Source: Clostridia bacterium
GTDB taxonomy: Bacteria; Bacillota; Clostridia; Oscillospirales; Acutalibacteraceae
Direction of reading: 5' to 3'
NCBI GenBank assembly: GCA_900770165.1
Contig: CAAGJJ010000046.1
Span: forward strand, 1-21,374
Length of the DNA stretch: 21,374 nucleotides
Shown here: positions 1 to 7,887 of the stretch, one piece after another
Layout of the letters: each line of letters begins with the position of its first letter
Position numbering within the stretch: the first letter of the stretch is position 1
Made by a program: the position numbers and the translations under genes
The notes under the pieces: generated by a model
The model's input: the letters and a program-made list of their open reading frames with translations, nothing else
Database searches by the model: none
What the model was told of the DNA's origin: nothing

Positions 1-10
1 CTGCTTGACA

Positions 11-42
11 GAAAGGGGGTCTCTAGCGTAGAACCCTCTTTC
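11..42. other. GC-rich stem-loop upstream of tRNA-Gly
   Basis: Bases 11-20 pair with 33-42 (ten pairs, one G-U), and after a one-base bulge 22-25 pair with 29-32 around a GCG loop. The stem is rich in G and C in otherwise AT-rich DNA and has no U-run after it, so it is not an ordinary terminator. A perfect TTGACA lies just upstream at 5-10, with a weak TAGAAC at 29-34 (18-base spacing), so the segment may instead or also be a stable-RNA promoter. It might also be the end of an RNA cut off by the window edge or a processing site. Function unknown. Confidence 0.5.
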
Positions 43-47
43 GTTGA

Positions 48-122
<75 letters not shown>

Positions 123-135
123 TCAAATACTATGT

Positions 136-166
136 TAACGCTTAATTTTTTAAGCGTTATTTCTTT
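136..166 (+). terminator. Intrinsic terminator after tRNA-Gly
   Basis: A ten-base perfect inverted repeat, 136-145 with 150-159 and a T4 loop, is followed by TTTCTTT. It lies between the two tRNA genes, so they may be separate transcripts or be linked by read-through. Confidence 0.65.
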
Positions 167-182
167 CATAGGATATTTATGT

Positions 183-257
<75 letters not shown>

Positions 258-290
258 AAAACATCTTACATTTAGTAAGATGTTTTTTTA
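258..290 (+). terminator. Intrinsic terminator after tRNA-Cys
   Basis: A nine-base stem, 261-269 with 275-283, extended by flanking A-T pairs, is followed by a run of T residues. It starts directly after the CCA end of tRNA-Cys. Confidence 0.9.
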
Positions 291-327
291 TTAATACATA
301 AGTTTTTTAAATTAATTATATATAAAT

Positions 328-360
328 AAAAAAACTGCTGATCATTAATCAGCAGTTTTA
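328..360 (-). terminator. Intrinsic terminator of the HPr-like gene
   Basis: The inverted repeat 331-342 with 348-359 encloses the loop CATTA. Read on the minus strand it is followed by a run of seven T residues (A-run at 328-334), just past the stop codon at 368. Confidence 0.9.
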
Positions 361-367
361 GGTATAA

Positions 368-601
368 TTAAGCGGATATTAAAAAAGGTTTTAATTCATC
401 TATGAATTGTTGTGGACAATCTCCTTCGACTTCTAATTCTATAGGCTTTGAAAGGTCAAGGCTGAATATTCCCATTATAGATTTTCCATTCACTATATAT
501 TTTTCAGAATGAAGGTTTATAGGGAAATCGTAGTTGTTAGCTAAGTTAACAAATTTTTTTACAACGTCTATGCTTGACAATGAAATAATTGCAGTGTACA
601 T
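368..601 (-). CDS. HPr-like protein without the phosphorylatable histidine (Crh-like)
   Basis: A 77-residue protein with the size and fold pattern of HPr, the phosphocarrier of the sugar phosphotransferase system. The best-conserved part is KSIMGIFSLD (about residues 40-49), which matches the KSIMGVMSLG segment around the regulatory Ser46 of Bacillus HPr. The segment that aligns with the active site GIHARP reads SSIDVV, so Asp12 stands where His15 should be and Arg17 is also lost. It therefore should not carry phosphate from enzyme I; a regulatory role like that of Crh is possible. I chose the second ATG (601) because GGAGG ends eight bases upstream of it; the earlier ATG at 616 overlaps that ribosome binding site. 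A good promoter and a terminator suggest a single-gene transcript. Confidence 0.8.
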   Translation of the reverse strand: MYTAIISLSSIDVVKKFVNLANNYDFPINLHSEKYIVNGKSIMGIFSLDLSKPIELEVEGDCPQQFIDELKPFLISA

Positions 602-642
602 TCTAGTTTCCTCCATGCGTTAATAAAATTTATTTTAATCTA

Positions 643-671
643 AATATATCAGTAAAAACAATTTTGGTCAA
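643..671 (-). promoter_or_regulatory. Sigma-A-type promoter of the HPr-like gene
   Basis: On the minus strand TTGACC (671-666) is followed by a 17-base spacer and TATATT (648-643), with TG one base ahead of the -10 box (extended -10). Transcription would start about 35 bases before the chosen ATG. Confidence 0.7.
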
Positions 672-783
672 GGTAATTTGTTAAAAAAAGCCATTGTTTT
701 TATATGTGTAATTATATTTTTAACTATATAACAAAATTTTTATGCTTGTATTGCATAATTTGTATAGAAAGAGTTGATAAAAA

Positions 784-2073
784 ATGAAAGTTTTTATAAT
801 AACATTAGGTTGTAAGGTAAACCAATATGAATCTGAGGTAATGTTAGAACTATTTTTAAATTCTGGATTTGAGAAAGCAAATAAGCTAGAAGATGCAGAT
901 GTTATTATTGTTAATTCTTGTACAGTTACAGCTACAAGTGACCAAAAAGTTCGGCAAATGATTAATAAAACCAAAAGAAAAAATAATAATGCAATTATAG
1001 TGTTAACAGGATGTATGCCTCAAGCGTTTCCTGAAGTTGTAGATGCATTAGACAATATCGATATTGTTTTAGGAAATTCAAATAGATCTGAAGTGTTAAA
1101 TTCTGTTATAGACTATATGTCAAACCATCAAAGAATTATTGATATAAAACCGTATGGGAAAAAAGATAGTTTTGAGAAAATGAGTGTATCGGAGTTCCAT
1201 GAAAGAACCAGAGCATTTATTAAGATAGAAGATGGATGTAATAGGTTTTGCTCATATTGCATTATTCCCTATGCTAGGGGTAGAGTAAGATCTAAAAGTT
1301 TAAGAGATTTAGAGAAAGAAGTAACGAAGTTATCAGAGAATGGGTATACCGAAGTAGTTTTGGTAGGAATAAATTTATCTGCATATGGTCAAGATATAGG
1401 GTTGCATTTATGTGATGCAGTTGAAACTGTATGCAAAATAGAGAAGATAAAAAGAGTAAGGCTAAGTTCATTAGAGCCAGAAAAAATGGATTATGAAGTA
1501 TTAGAAAGACTTTCTCTACAAGAAAAATTATGTCCTCAATTTCATCTCTCTTTGCAAAGTGGATGTGATGCTACACTTAAAAGAATGAATAGGCATTATG
1601 ATACACATGAATATTATGAGATAGTTGGTAATATAAGGAAATTATTTAAAACCCCATCTATAACAACTGATGTTATGGTTGGTTTTCCTGGCGAGAGTGA
1701 TGAGGAGTTTAATCAATCATTAGAATTTGTAAAAAAAGTAGGTTTTTCAAAAGTACATGTGTTTTCATATTCTAGGCGACCTGGAACAAAGGCAGATCTT
1801 GAAAAAGATCAAATATTAAATAGTGTGAAAGCAATTAGAAGCAAAAAAATGATAGAGGCTACAAATGAAAGCAGGTTAAACTTTTTAAATTCACAGGTTG
1901 GAACAAAACACTCTGTATTGTTCGAAAACTTAAGAAACAATGGTTATTATGAAGGATATACTACTAATTATGTTCCTGTTTTAGTTAAGAGTGAAGATAA
2001 TTTATCTGGTAAAATTTTAAATACTTTAATTGAATCAGTTAATGAAGGAGTATGCTTTGGTAGAATATTATAA
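784..2073 (+). CDS. mtaB: tRNA (t6A37-C2) methylthiotransferase MtaB
   Basis: A 429-residue radical-SAM enzyme that adds a methylthio group to t6A at position 37 of ANN-decoding tRNAs, giving ms2t6A. The N-terminal methylthiotransferase domain has its three iron-sulfur cysteines at Cys10, Cys46 and Cys77; the signature CKVNQYE at 10-16 is typical of MtaB (YqeV) rather than MiaB or RimO. The radical-SAM motif CNRFCSYC has Cys152, Cys156 and Cys159. Residues from about 375 form the TRAM RNA-binding domain. Length is normal for the family. The ATG has only a weak GAAAGAG-type ribosome binding site upstream. The gene ends seven bases from the convergent glycosyl-hydrolase-like gene. The enzymes that make its t6A substrate, TsaE and TsaB, are encoded further along this window. 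Confidence 0.95.
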   Translation: MKVFIITLGCKVNQYESEVMLELFLNSGFEKANKLEDADVIIVNSCTVTATSDQKVRQMINKTKRKNNNAIIVLTGCMPQAFPEVVDALDNIDIVLGNSNRSEVLNSVIDYMSNHQRIIDIKPYGKKDSFEKMSVSEFHERTRAFIKIEDGCNRFCSYCIIPYARGRVRSKSLRDLEKEVTKLSENGYTEVVLVGINLSAYGQDIGLHLCDAVETVCKIEKIKRVRLSSLEPEKMDYEVLERLSLQEKLCPQFHLSLQSGCDATLKRMNRHYDTHEYYEIVGNIRKLFKTPSITTDVMVGFPGESDEEFNQSLEFVKKVGFSKVHVFSYSRRPGTKADLEKDQILNSVKAIRSKKMIEATNESRLNFLNSQVGTKHSVLFENLRNNGYYEGYTTNYVPVLVKSEDNLSGKILNTLIESVNEGVCFGRIL

Positions 2074-2079
2074 TAAAAA

Positions 2080-3333
2080 TTAAGATATTAAACAATTATC
2101 TAAATTTTTAATTTCATCAGTTGTCTGGTCGTTTTCAAGAAAACTCCAAGAATATAGCATAAATCCATTACAACCTAAGTTCCTAGAATACTCTACTTGT
2201 GTTTTTAATATATTATTTGATTTTTTCCATGTACCTTTATCGAGGTCAGAATTAGCTTTATAGAGTGCTAAACCTATATAAAGGTTGATATTCTCATTCG
2301 ATACAATTGATTTCCAATCATTAAAAGCTTTATCGAATGTTAATGTTGGATTATCGAAGTTTACATACATTTGTGGACATAAATAATCAACATAACCAGA
2401 TTTACTTCCCCAACTGTAAATGTCGGCTCCCATCCTTAAATTATTTTCTATGTTACATTCGGGAGATATACCAAATTGAAGGTTTTTATTTTCAGATTTT
2501 ATTTTACTGTAAACACCGGAAATTAGGGAATTTATGTTAGCCATTCTCCACTCGTGTAAGGTTAAAGGAGTATCTGTAGAAGATAGGTATTGGTCATATG
2601 AAATTTTGTCGAAGTCGGGATTTTCTGTTGGGTAAAAATAGTCGTCAAAATGAATACCATCTACAGGATAGTTTTCTATTATTTCAGCAACACCATTTAT
2701 TATTAGTGAGCGAACCTCTGAATATGCAGGATTATAGTATTTGTTTCCTTCCCAATCTACTACATATGCATTTGTTGAGTCATTTCCATCGTTTCTCCAT
2801 TTGTTGTATGGGTTAGAATCAGATAGCTTTTCTGGTGCATTGTTAAGTTGAATTCTTAAAGGGTTGACCCATGCTTGAAATGTCATACCTTCGTTGTGTG
2901 TCGCATTGACCATATATTCTAGTGGATCAAATCCAGGGTCTGTTCCTTGTGTACCTGTTAATATGTGTGACCACGGATAGATAGATGATTTATACATTGC
3001 ATCACCGTGTGAGCGTACATGGACTATCATAGTATTTATGCCGTGTCTTTTGGCTACAGATAAAATATTATTAAATTTTTCTTTAAAAGCTGTTTCTGTA
3101 CAGTTGTTTTTAATATTTAAATCCATGAAAGGAACCCAGATAGCTCGCATTTCTCCATTTGGTAGAGTATCTTTTTGCTTATTTTTGAAACTCTTTTGTT
3201 TAGAGAATATATTTGGTAGTATTTGATGTTCTAAGGTTGATGAATTATACCTTTTTACCATAAAAATTGTGAAAGCTAAAGCAGTTAAACATAAGATTAA
3301 AGGAAAAAATCTTTTTAAATAATTCTTTTTCAT
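2080..3333 (-). CDS. Family-10 glycosyl-hydrolase-like protein (GHL10/DUF187), membrane-anchored or secreted
   Basis: A 417-residue protein. Residues 9-27 form one hydrophobic segment after a basic N-terminus, a signal anchor or uncleaved signal peptide with no lipobox, so the enzyme domain should lie outside the cell. From about residue 61 it matches the GHL10 (DUF187, YngK-like) family: EMRAIWVPF (61-69), the TMIVHVRSHGDA strand (101-112), FQAWVNPLR (152-160) and the acidic VDGIHFDDYFYP segment (224-235), which carries the likely catalytic Asp pair. The family is thought to act on glycans; the substrate here is unknown. GGAGTG eight bases before the ATG supports the start. No clear terminator lies between it and the convergent mtaB. 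Confidence 0.85.
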   Translation of the reverse strand: MKKNYLKRFFPLILCLTALAFTIFMVKRYNSSTLEHQILPNIFSKQKSFKNKQKDTLPNGEMRAIWVPFMDLNIKNNCTETAFKEKFNNILSVAKRHGINTMIVHVRSHGDAMYKSSIYPWSHILTGTQGTDPGFDPLEYMVNATHNEGMTFQAWVNPLRIQLNNAPEKLSDSNPYNKWRNDGNDSTNAYVVDWEGNKYYNPAYSEVRSLIINGVAEIIENYPVDGIHFDDYFYPTENPDFDKISYDQYLSSTDTPLTLHEWRMANINSLISGVYSKIKSENKNLQFGISPECNIENNLRMGADIYSWGSKSGYVDYLCPQMYVNFDNPTLTFDKAFNDWKSIVSNENINLYIGLALYKANSDLDKGTWKKSNNILKTQVEYSRNLGCNGFMLYSWSFLENDQTTDEIKNLDNCLIS

Positions 3334-3387
3334 TTTATGTACACTCCATATTTATAATTCTTTTAGGTTACACACTTTAATTTATAG

Positions 3388-3393
3388 TATAAT
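3388..3393 (+). promoter_or_regulatory. Candidate -10 box for the acpS-nnr operon
   Basis: A perfect TATAAT lies about 50 bases before the acpS start, in the intergenic region shared with the divergent glycosyl-hydrolase-like gene. The sequence 17 bases upstream (AGGTTA) is a poor -35 box, so the promoter is only probable. Confidence 0.4.
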
Positions 3394-3444
3394 ATAAGCA
3401 TAAAAATACCTGATATTTAAATTTGAGCTTATAGAGGTGATATT

Positions 3445-3807
3445 TTGTTTTCAGTAGGTATAGATTTAGTAGAAATAAAACGAATATCTAAATCTGTGAA
3501 TAATAATAAATTTTTACAAAGAGTATTTGGTGAGGAGGAGTATATTTATTTAGAAAAAAATAATTTTCCAATACAAAGTGTAGCAGCTAATTTTTGCGCT
3601 AAGGAAGCTTTTTCAAAGGCAATAGGAACAGGTATTAGAGGATTTAAACTTAAAGAAGTAGAACTTTTAAGAAATGAAAAAGGTATGCCATATTTTAAAT
3701 TTAGTGGTAATGCGCTGAAAATTGTAACGGACAAAGATTTAAAGTTTAGTGTAAGTGTTACCCATACAGATGAATATGCATCTGCCGTAGTTATATCTTG
3801 GAGGTAG
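3445..3807 (+). CDS. acpS: Holo-[acyl-carrier-protein] synthase AcpS
   Basis: A 120-residue enzyme that transfers 4'-phosphopantetheine from coenzyme A to apo-acyl carrier protein, enabling fatty acid synthesis. The family signatures are present: GIDLVEIKRI at 5-14 with the Mg-binding Asp7, and FCAKEAFSKAIGTG at 50-63 with Glu54. Size is normal. The start is TTG; GAGGTGA ends four bases upstream and no better in-frame start exists. Its last codons contain the ribosome binding site of nnr (GGAGG at 3800-3804), so the two genes are tightly coupled. The acpS-nnr order is common in Firmicutes. Confidence 0.95.
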   Translation: MFSVGIDLVEIKRISKSVNNNKFLQRVFGEEEYIYLEKNNFPIQSVAANFCAKEAFSKAIGTGIRGFKLKEVELLRNEKGMPYFKFSGNALKIVTDKDLKFSVSVTHTDEYASAVVISWR

Positions 3808-3809
3808 TT

Positions 3810-5360
3810 ATGAGGGTATTGGATTCAGATGATAGCAGATATATAGAACAATGTTCTGTATCTCATGGCATAAGCTTACTAAGATTAATGAATAATGCAG
3901 GCAAAGCGGTTTCTAATTTTATAAAAGAAAATTTACTTAAATCTGTAGAAAAAGATAAAAATATTGTAATTCTATGTGGAAAAGGTAATAATGGTGGCGA
4001 TGGCTTTGTAATTGCTGATGACCTTTCAAATGAGTTTAAAAATATTTGTATTATTCTTATAGATGGCGAGCCAAAAACAAACGATGCAAAGATAATGTTA
4101 GAGAAAATTAGAAACAATAAAAACGAACATATAAATATCTATAATTGTAATGAAGATGATAGTATCAACCTTATAGTAGAAGAGGCAGGATTAATAGTAG
4201 ATGCTATATATGGGATTGGATTTAAAGGAAATGTAAGTGAAAAATTAGGGAAGATAATTGATTGTGTTAATGCTAGTGAAGCCAAAGTTGTATCTGTAGA
4301 TATTCCAAGTGGTTTGTACTGTAATACAGGAAATATTAGCAGCAATTTTATTAGAGCAGATTATACTATTACATTTACAACATTAAAGCTTGCACATGTT
4401 TTGTATCCATCATCTGATTATTGTGGAAAGATAATTCTTAGAAGTGTTGGAATACCTGATTACATTGTAGATAATTGTAAAGGTTGTATGGATGTTATAG
4501 ATGCTAGCCTAGTTAAACGCAGTTTACCAAAGTTTATTGATTCTGCCAATAAGAAAGATAGAGGAAGACTATTTTCTTTATGTTCAAGTATAGGAATGCC
4601 AGGTGCATGTATAATGTCTGCAAAGGCAGCTTTAAGAACAGGAGTAGGTTTATTAGATTTGGCTGTTTTAAAAGATAATTATTCTATTGTGGCAAGCCAA
4701 CTACCTGAATCGATTTTTACAATTTTAAATTCAGATGACAATAGAACATATTCTTACTCTCAAAGTGAAATAATACTTAATTCGTTGTCTAAATCTACAG
4801 CATGTTTAATAGGATGTGGATTAGGTATTAGCGATGATTTAAAAAAATTAGTTTATAAAATTATAAAAGAATATAATTTTCCTATGGTAATAGACGCAGA
4901 TGGAATAAATATACTTTCTCAGAACATAGATATATTAAAAGAAAAAGAAAGTGGTATTGTGTTAACTCCGCACCCTGGAGAAATGGCAAGACTTTTAGGA
5001 GTTACATCTGAGGATATTCAAAAAGATAGATATAATATTGCACGTGAATTTTCAATAAAATATAATGTGGTTTTAGTTTTAAAAGGCGCGAAGACACTGG
5101 TTTCTTTGCCAAATGGAAGTGTGTATGTTGACTTGACTGGAAATAATGGTTTAGCAAAGGGCGGAAGCGGAGACATTTTGTCTGGCATGATTGCTTCATT
5201 TTTAGCTCAAGGTATGGAGGAAAGTAAAGCAGCATTGTGTGCAGTTTATTTGCATGGTTTGGCTGGCGATATTTGTGCCGAAAAATATTCAAAGACTTAT
5301 ATGTTGCCAACAGATATTTTAACTGAGTTATATAAAATATTCACAAAATTTGAGCGTTAA
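3810..5360 (+). CDS. nnr: Bifunctional NAD(P)H-hydrate epimerase / ADP-dependent dehydratase
   Basis: A 516-residue fusion that repairs hydrated NADH and NADPH. The N-terminal YjeF_N epimerase domain (about 1-210) shows the glycine-rich CGKGNNGGDGFV motif, DAIYGIGF and VDIPSG. The C-terminal dehydratase domain of ribokinase-like fold (about 230-510) shows LTPHPGEMARLLG, LKGAKT and NGLAKGGSGDILSGM, where the catalytic Asp of the GSGD motif is retained. The ATG at 3810 is preferred because GGAGG lies five bases upstream; a TTG at 3798 would precede that site. Only two bases separate it from the acpS stop, and nine bases separate its stop from the next start. Confidence 0.95.
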   Translation: MRVLDSDDSRYIEQCSVSHGISLLRLMNNAGKAVSNFIKENLLKSVEKDKNIVILCGKGNNGGDGFVIADDLSNEFKNICIILIDGEPKTNDAKIMLEKIRNNKNEHINIYNCNEDDSINLIVEEAGLIVDAIYGIGFKGNVSEKLGKIIDCVNASEAKVVSVDIPSGLYCNTGNISSNFIRADYTITFTTLKLAHVLYPSSDYCGKIILRSVGIPDYIVDNCKGCMDVIDASLVKRSLPKFIDSANKKDRGRLFSLCSSIGMPGACIMSAKAALRTGVGLLDLAVLKDNYSIVASQLPESIFTILNSDDNRTYSYSQSEIILNSLSKSTACLIGCGLGISDDLKKLVYKIIKEYNFPMVIDADGINILSQNIDILKEKESGIVLTPHPGEMARLLGVTSEDIQKDRYNIAREFSIKYNVVLVLKGAKTLVSLPNGSVYVDLTGNNGLAKGGSGDILSGMIASFLAQGMEESKAALCAVYLHGLAGDICAEKYSKTYMLPTDILTELYKIFTKFER

Positions 5361-5369
5361 GGTGATTTA

Positions 5370-5876
5370 ATGAAAAAAGTCCTTTTAGGATTGTGCATTT
5401 TAACAATTTGTTTATCTTCATGTGGTAATAATAAAAAAGAAGAAAATTGTGATATTATAGTAAATTTTACAGCACAGGCTAATGTAATAACTGAGAATGG
5501 TAATATACTTTGTTCAATTTCTAGGGCTGCTGATAATGTTTCTTGTATAAGTATAAATGAACCAAGTGATTTACAAGGGTTAAAATTTATACGCATGGAT
5601 AATAAATATAATATAGAGTATAATGAATTATTGTATGAGACTAATGAACTACATTTACCAGAAGAGGCTTTTTCAAAAGCAATAATGAACATACTAGATA
5701 TTATTGAATCTGGCGCAAAGCTTAAATATATTAATACATATGATAATATATCGGTATTAACAGGCCAATGTGACGTTGGTGATTTTGAAATTATGGTTAA
5801 TAAACAAACAAAATATATTGAGAAGATAGTTATTAATCCAATAAAAGTAAGTGTGATTTTTTCTGAACAACATTAA
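5370..5876 (+). CDS. Small lipoprotein of unknown function in the acpS-nnr cluster
   Basis: A 168-residue exported protein. The N-terminus is a type II signal peptide with lipobox LSSC (15-18), so Cys18 should be lipidated and the protein held on the outer face of the membrane. The rest is soluble, with alternating strands and no catalytic motif that I recognise. In several clostridia the gene after acpS-nnr encodes a LolA-like lipoprotein related to the germination protein GerS, often followed by alr; the position, size and lipobox here fit, but the sequence match is too weak for me to claim it. AAGGTGA six bases before the ATG supports the start. Confidence 0.75.
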   Translation: MKKVLLGLCILTICLSSCGNNKKEENCDIIVNFTAQANVITENGNILCSISRAADNVSCISINEPSDLQGLKFIRMDNKYNIEYNELLYETNELHLPEEAFSKAIMNILDIIESGAKLKYINTYDNISVLTGQCDVGDFEIMVNKQTKYIEKIVINPIKVSVIFSEQH

Positions 5877-5902
5877 ATTATAAAGATGAGGATGTTTAAA
5901 TT

Positions 5903-6325
5903 ATGAAACGTTGGAAGATACTTTGGAAAATATTGAAAACTATAAATTTAGATAAAATTGTTTACTTATTTATTATTATGATATTAATTTTTTCATATTT
6001 ATTTAAACTAGTGGAGCCTAATATAAATACTTATTTTGATGGAATATGGTATAGCTTTAGCTTGATTACTTCTGTTGGATTTGGTGATTTATTTGCTGTT
6101 ACTTTTTTAGGACGTGTATTAAGCATAATTTTGGGAATATATGCTTTAATAATAATTGCTTTAATACCAGGTATTTTGGTTAGCTATTACGTAGAGTTTG
6201 CGAAGATAAATGCTAAGGAGACAGCTAGTATTTTTATTGATAAATTAGAAAGGCTTCCAGAATTATCGAAAGCTGAGCTAGAAGAAATTTCTAAAAATGT
6301 GAAAGAGAGAAGATACAAGTTATAA
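5903..6325 (+). CDS. Two-helix potassium channel family protein
   Basis: A 140-residue membrane protein of the two-transmembrane (KcsA/ion_trans_2) type. A first helix spans about 19-36, a pore helix about 44-55, the selectivity filter SVGFGD is at 57-62 (the common TVGYGD with conservative changes), and a second helix spans about 72-98. The charged tail after residue 100 (KLERLPELSKAELEEISK) is probably helical or coiled coil; there is no RCK nucleotide-binding domain. It should form a tetrameric K+ channel. The nearest ribosome binding site, GAGG, lies eleven bases before the ATG, which is long. It follows the lipoprotein gene by 26 bases and is the last gene before a strong terminator. Confidence 0.85.
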   Translation: MKRWKILWKILKTINLDKIVYLFIIMILIFSYLFKLVEPNINTYFDGIWYSFSLITSVGFGDLFAVTFLGRVLSIILGIYALIIIALIPGILVSYYVEFAKINAKETASIFIDKLERLPELSKAELEEISKNVKERRYKL

Positions 6326-6347
6326 TTATTTATATATGATTAATGAT

Positions 6348-6388
6348 TAAGGCAAGAACATTTAATGTTCTTGCCTTAGCTTTGTTTT
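6348..6388 (+). terminator. Intrinsic terminator of the acpS-nnr-lipoprotein-channel operon
   Basis: A 13-base perfect stem, 6348-6360 with 6366-6378 and loop TTTAA, is followed by GCTTTGTTTT. Confidence 0.85.
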
Positions 6389-6516
6389 AAAGATAAATTA
6401 ATGCATATGAAGTATATAAACCTTTGAATGTATTTAGTTTTCTATTTTTGGTTATAATTTAAAGAATCTATGTATATTATTTATTAAATAACCAAATAAG
6501 GGAGAAGTATAGCTAT

Positions 6517-7281
6517 ATGGATATGGAAGACTATAAACTTGAAGACAATTTTGAAGAAGTGCAAGATATAGATGATAAAAAAGTTAAAAAAATAAACCAT
6601 TATGAAGGAACACAAATGGTTATTATAATTCAAATAATAGTATGTACAATAATAATATTTTTTGTACTTGCTTTAAAATCTATTAATTTAGAAACTTTTG
6701 AAATTGTTAGTAATTGGTATAAGGAAAAAATAAATGATTCATTGGTTGTAGATGACAGTATAGATGGATATAAAGAAACAATATCTAGAATAATAAATTA
6801 TCAAGATTTTGAACATAAGTTTAACTTTTCAAATAGTAGTACTTTCACAAAAGGAGAAGGAAATATTCCATTATGTCTTTCTACGAACATAATAGCTCCA
6901 TTAAAAAATGGATTGCTTTCATCTAAATTTGGATATAGAGAGTGTGATGGAACAGAAAAAATGCACTATGGCTTAGACATAGCTGCAAATGAAGGAGATC
7001 CTATTTATTCTGTTTTACCAGGAATAGTTAAAACAGCAGGTGAGGATCCTTCTTATGGTAAGTACATAATTTTAGACCATGGTAATAATATAAGTACACT
7101 ATATGCACATTGCAGTGAGTTAAATGTAAATCAGGGAGATAAAGTATTTATAGGTAAACCTATTGCACATGTTGGTTGCACTGGAAATTCAACGGGTAAT
7201 CATCTTCATTTAGAACTAAGGGTAGCAGGAAAGTGCTATGATCCAGAACCTTTATTAAAAGGAATATACAATGACGTTTAA
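6517..7281 (+). CDS. Membrane-anchored M23 (LytM) metallopeptidase, SpoIVFA-like
   Basis: A 254-residue protein with an acidic cytoplasmic N-terminus, one transmembrane helix (about 34-54), a linker, and a C-terminal M23 domain (about 127-245). The zinc site looks complete: His150 and Asp154 in HYGLD, His198 in YAHCS, and His229/His231 in HLHLE. It overlaps the next gene, an M50 membrane protease, by 11 bases. This matches spoIVFA-spoIVFB, where the LytM-like SpoIVFA holds and inhibits the protease that activates pro-sigma-K during sporulation. B. subtilis SpoIVFA has lost the zinc ligands, so this copy may be a real endopeptidase. GGAGAAG nine bases before the ATG supports the start. I call it SpoIVFA-like from context, not from close identity. 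Confidence 0.8.
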   Translation: MDMEDYKLEDNFEEVQDIDDKKVKKINHYEGTQMVIIIQIIVCTIIIFFVLALKSINLETFEIVSNWYKEKINDSLVVDDSIDGYKETISRIINYQDFEHKFNFSNSSTFTKGEGNIPLCLSTNIIAPLKNGLLSSKFGYRECDGTEKMHYGLDIAANEGDPIYSVLPGIVKTAGEDPSYGKYIILDHGNNISTLYAHCSELNVNQGDKVFIGKPIAHVGCTGNSTGNHLHLELRVAGKCYDPEPLLKGIYNDV

Positions 7282-7882
7282 TTTATTTGGAATAAAAATA
7301 GAAATTAATTTTCTGTTTTTTTGCTTGCTAACTGCATTTGTAATTATTGAGTCATCTAAGGTATTTGTATGGGGATTAAGTTCTGCTTTAATACATGAAT
7401 TAGGACATATTATAATAATGATTTTAGTTGGGCATAAGCCATCAAAAATAGCATTCAATCTTTTTGATATAGATATAAAAGATGATAAAAGAAATAGGAG
7501 AAATTATAGAGAAGATATTTTTATATTGTTAGGTGGTCCAATTGCAAATTTTATAATAGGAGTGATATTGTGGTTGCTATATGTTAGATGTAAAAATCAA
7601 AATGTAATGATATTGTTAACAGAAAATCTGTTTTTGGGCATTTTTAATGTATTACCTATAGAATCATTAGATGGTGGACAAATTCTTTATATATGTTTGT
7701 CTAGTAAGTTGCCACAGGGCAAAGCAATAATGGCATTGGAGTTAATATCATTTGCAATATTGTTGCCATTAGCCATATTAGGTTTCTATATTTTATTAAT
7801 ATCTAAATATAATTATTCATTACTTTTTATAAGCTGTTACTTGATGGGTATTATCTTGATAAAGAAGGGACATTATTTTTAA
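7271..7882 (+). CDS. M50 site-2 membrane protease, SpoIVFB-like
   Basis: A 203-residue polytopic protease that cuts substrates within the membrane. The zinc motif HELGH is at 42-46, and the third ligand is probably Asp134 in ESLDGGQ (the NPDG-like motif), just after a hydrophobic segment. GGPIANF (88-94) is also conserved in the family. At least four hydrophobic segments are seen. It lacks the C-terminal CBS domain of Bacillus SpoIVFB, so it is shorter than the 288-residue enzyme. It overlaps the M23 gene by 11 bases, implying coupled translation and paired function. If sporulation-linked, the substrate would be pro-sigma-K; no sigK is seen here. Confidence 0.85.
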   Translation: MTFNLFGIKIEINFLFFCLLTAFVIIESSKVFVWGLSSALIHELGHIIIMILVGHKPSKIAFNLFDIDIKDDKRNRRNYREDIFILLGGPIANFIIGVILWLLYVRCKNQNVMILLTENLFLGIFNVLPIESLDGGQILYICLSSKLPQGKAIMALELISFAILLPLAILGFYILLISKYNYSLLFISCYLMGIILIKKGHYF

Positions 7883-7887
7883 CAAAT

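Noticed and set aside
741..757. Inverted repeat TATGC/GCATA before mtaB as an operator
   Set aside because: Five-base arms with a seven-base gap are common by chance here, and I cannot identify the mtaB promoter to relate it to.
5002..5310. A 102-codon open frame on the minus strand
   Set aside because: It lies wholly inside nnr, has no ribosome binding site and no protein-like composition; nnr is a clear gene in the other direction.
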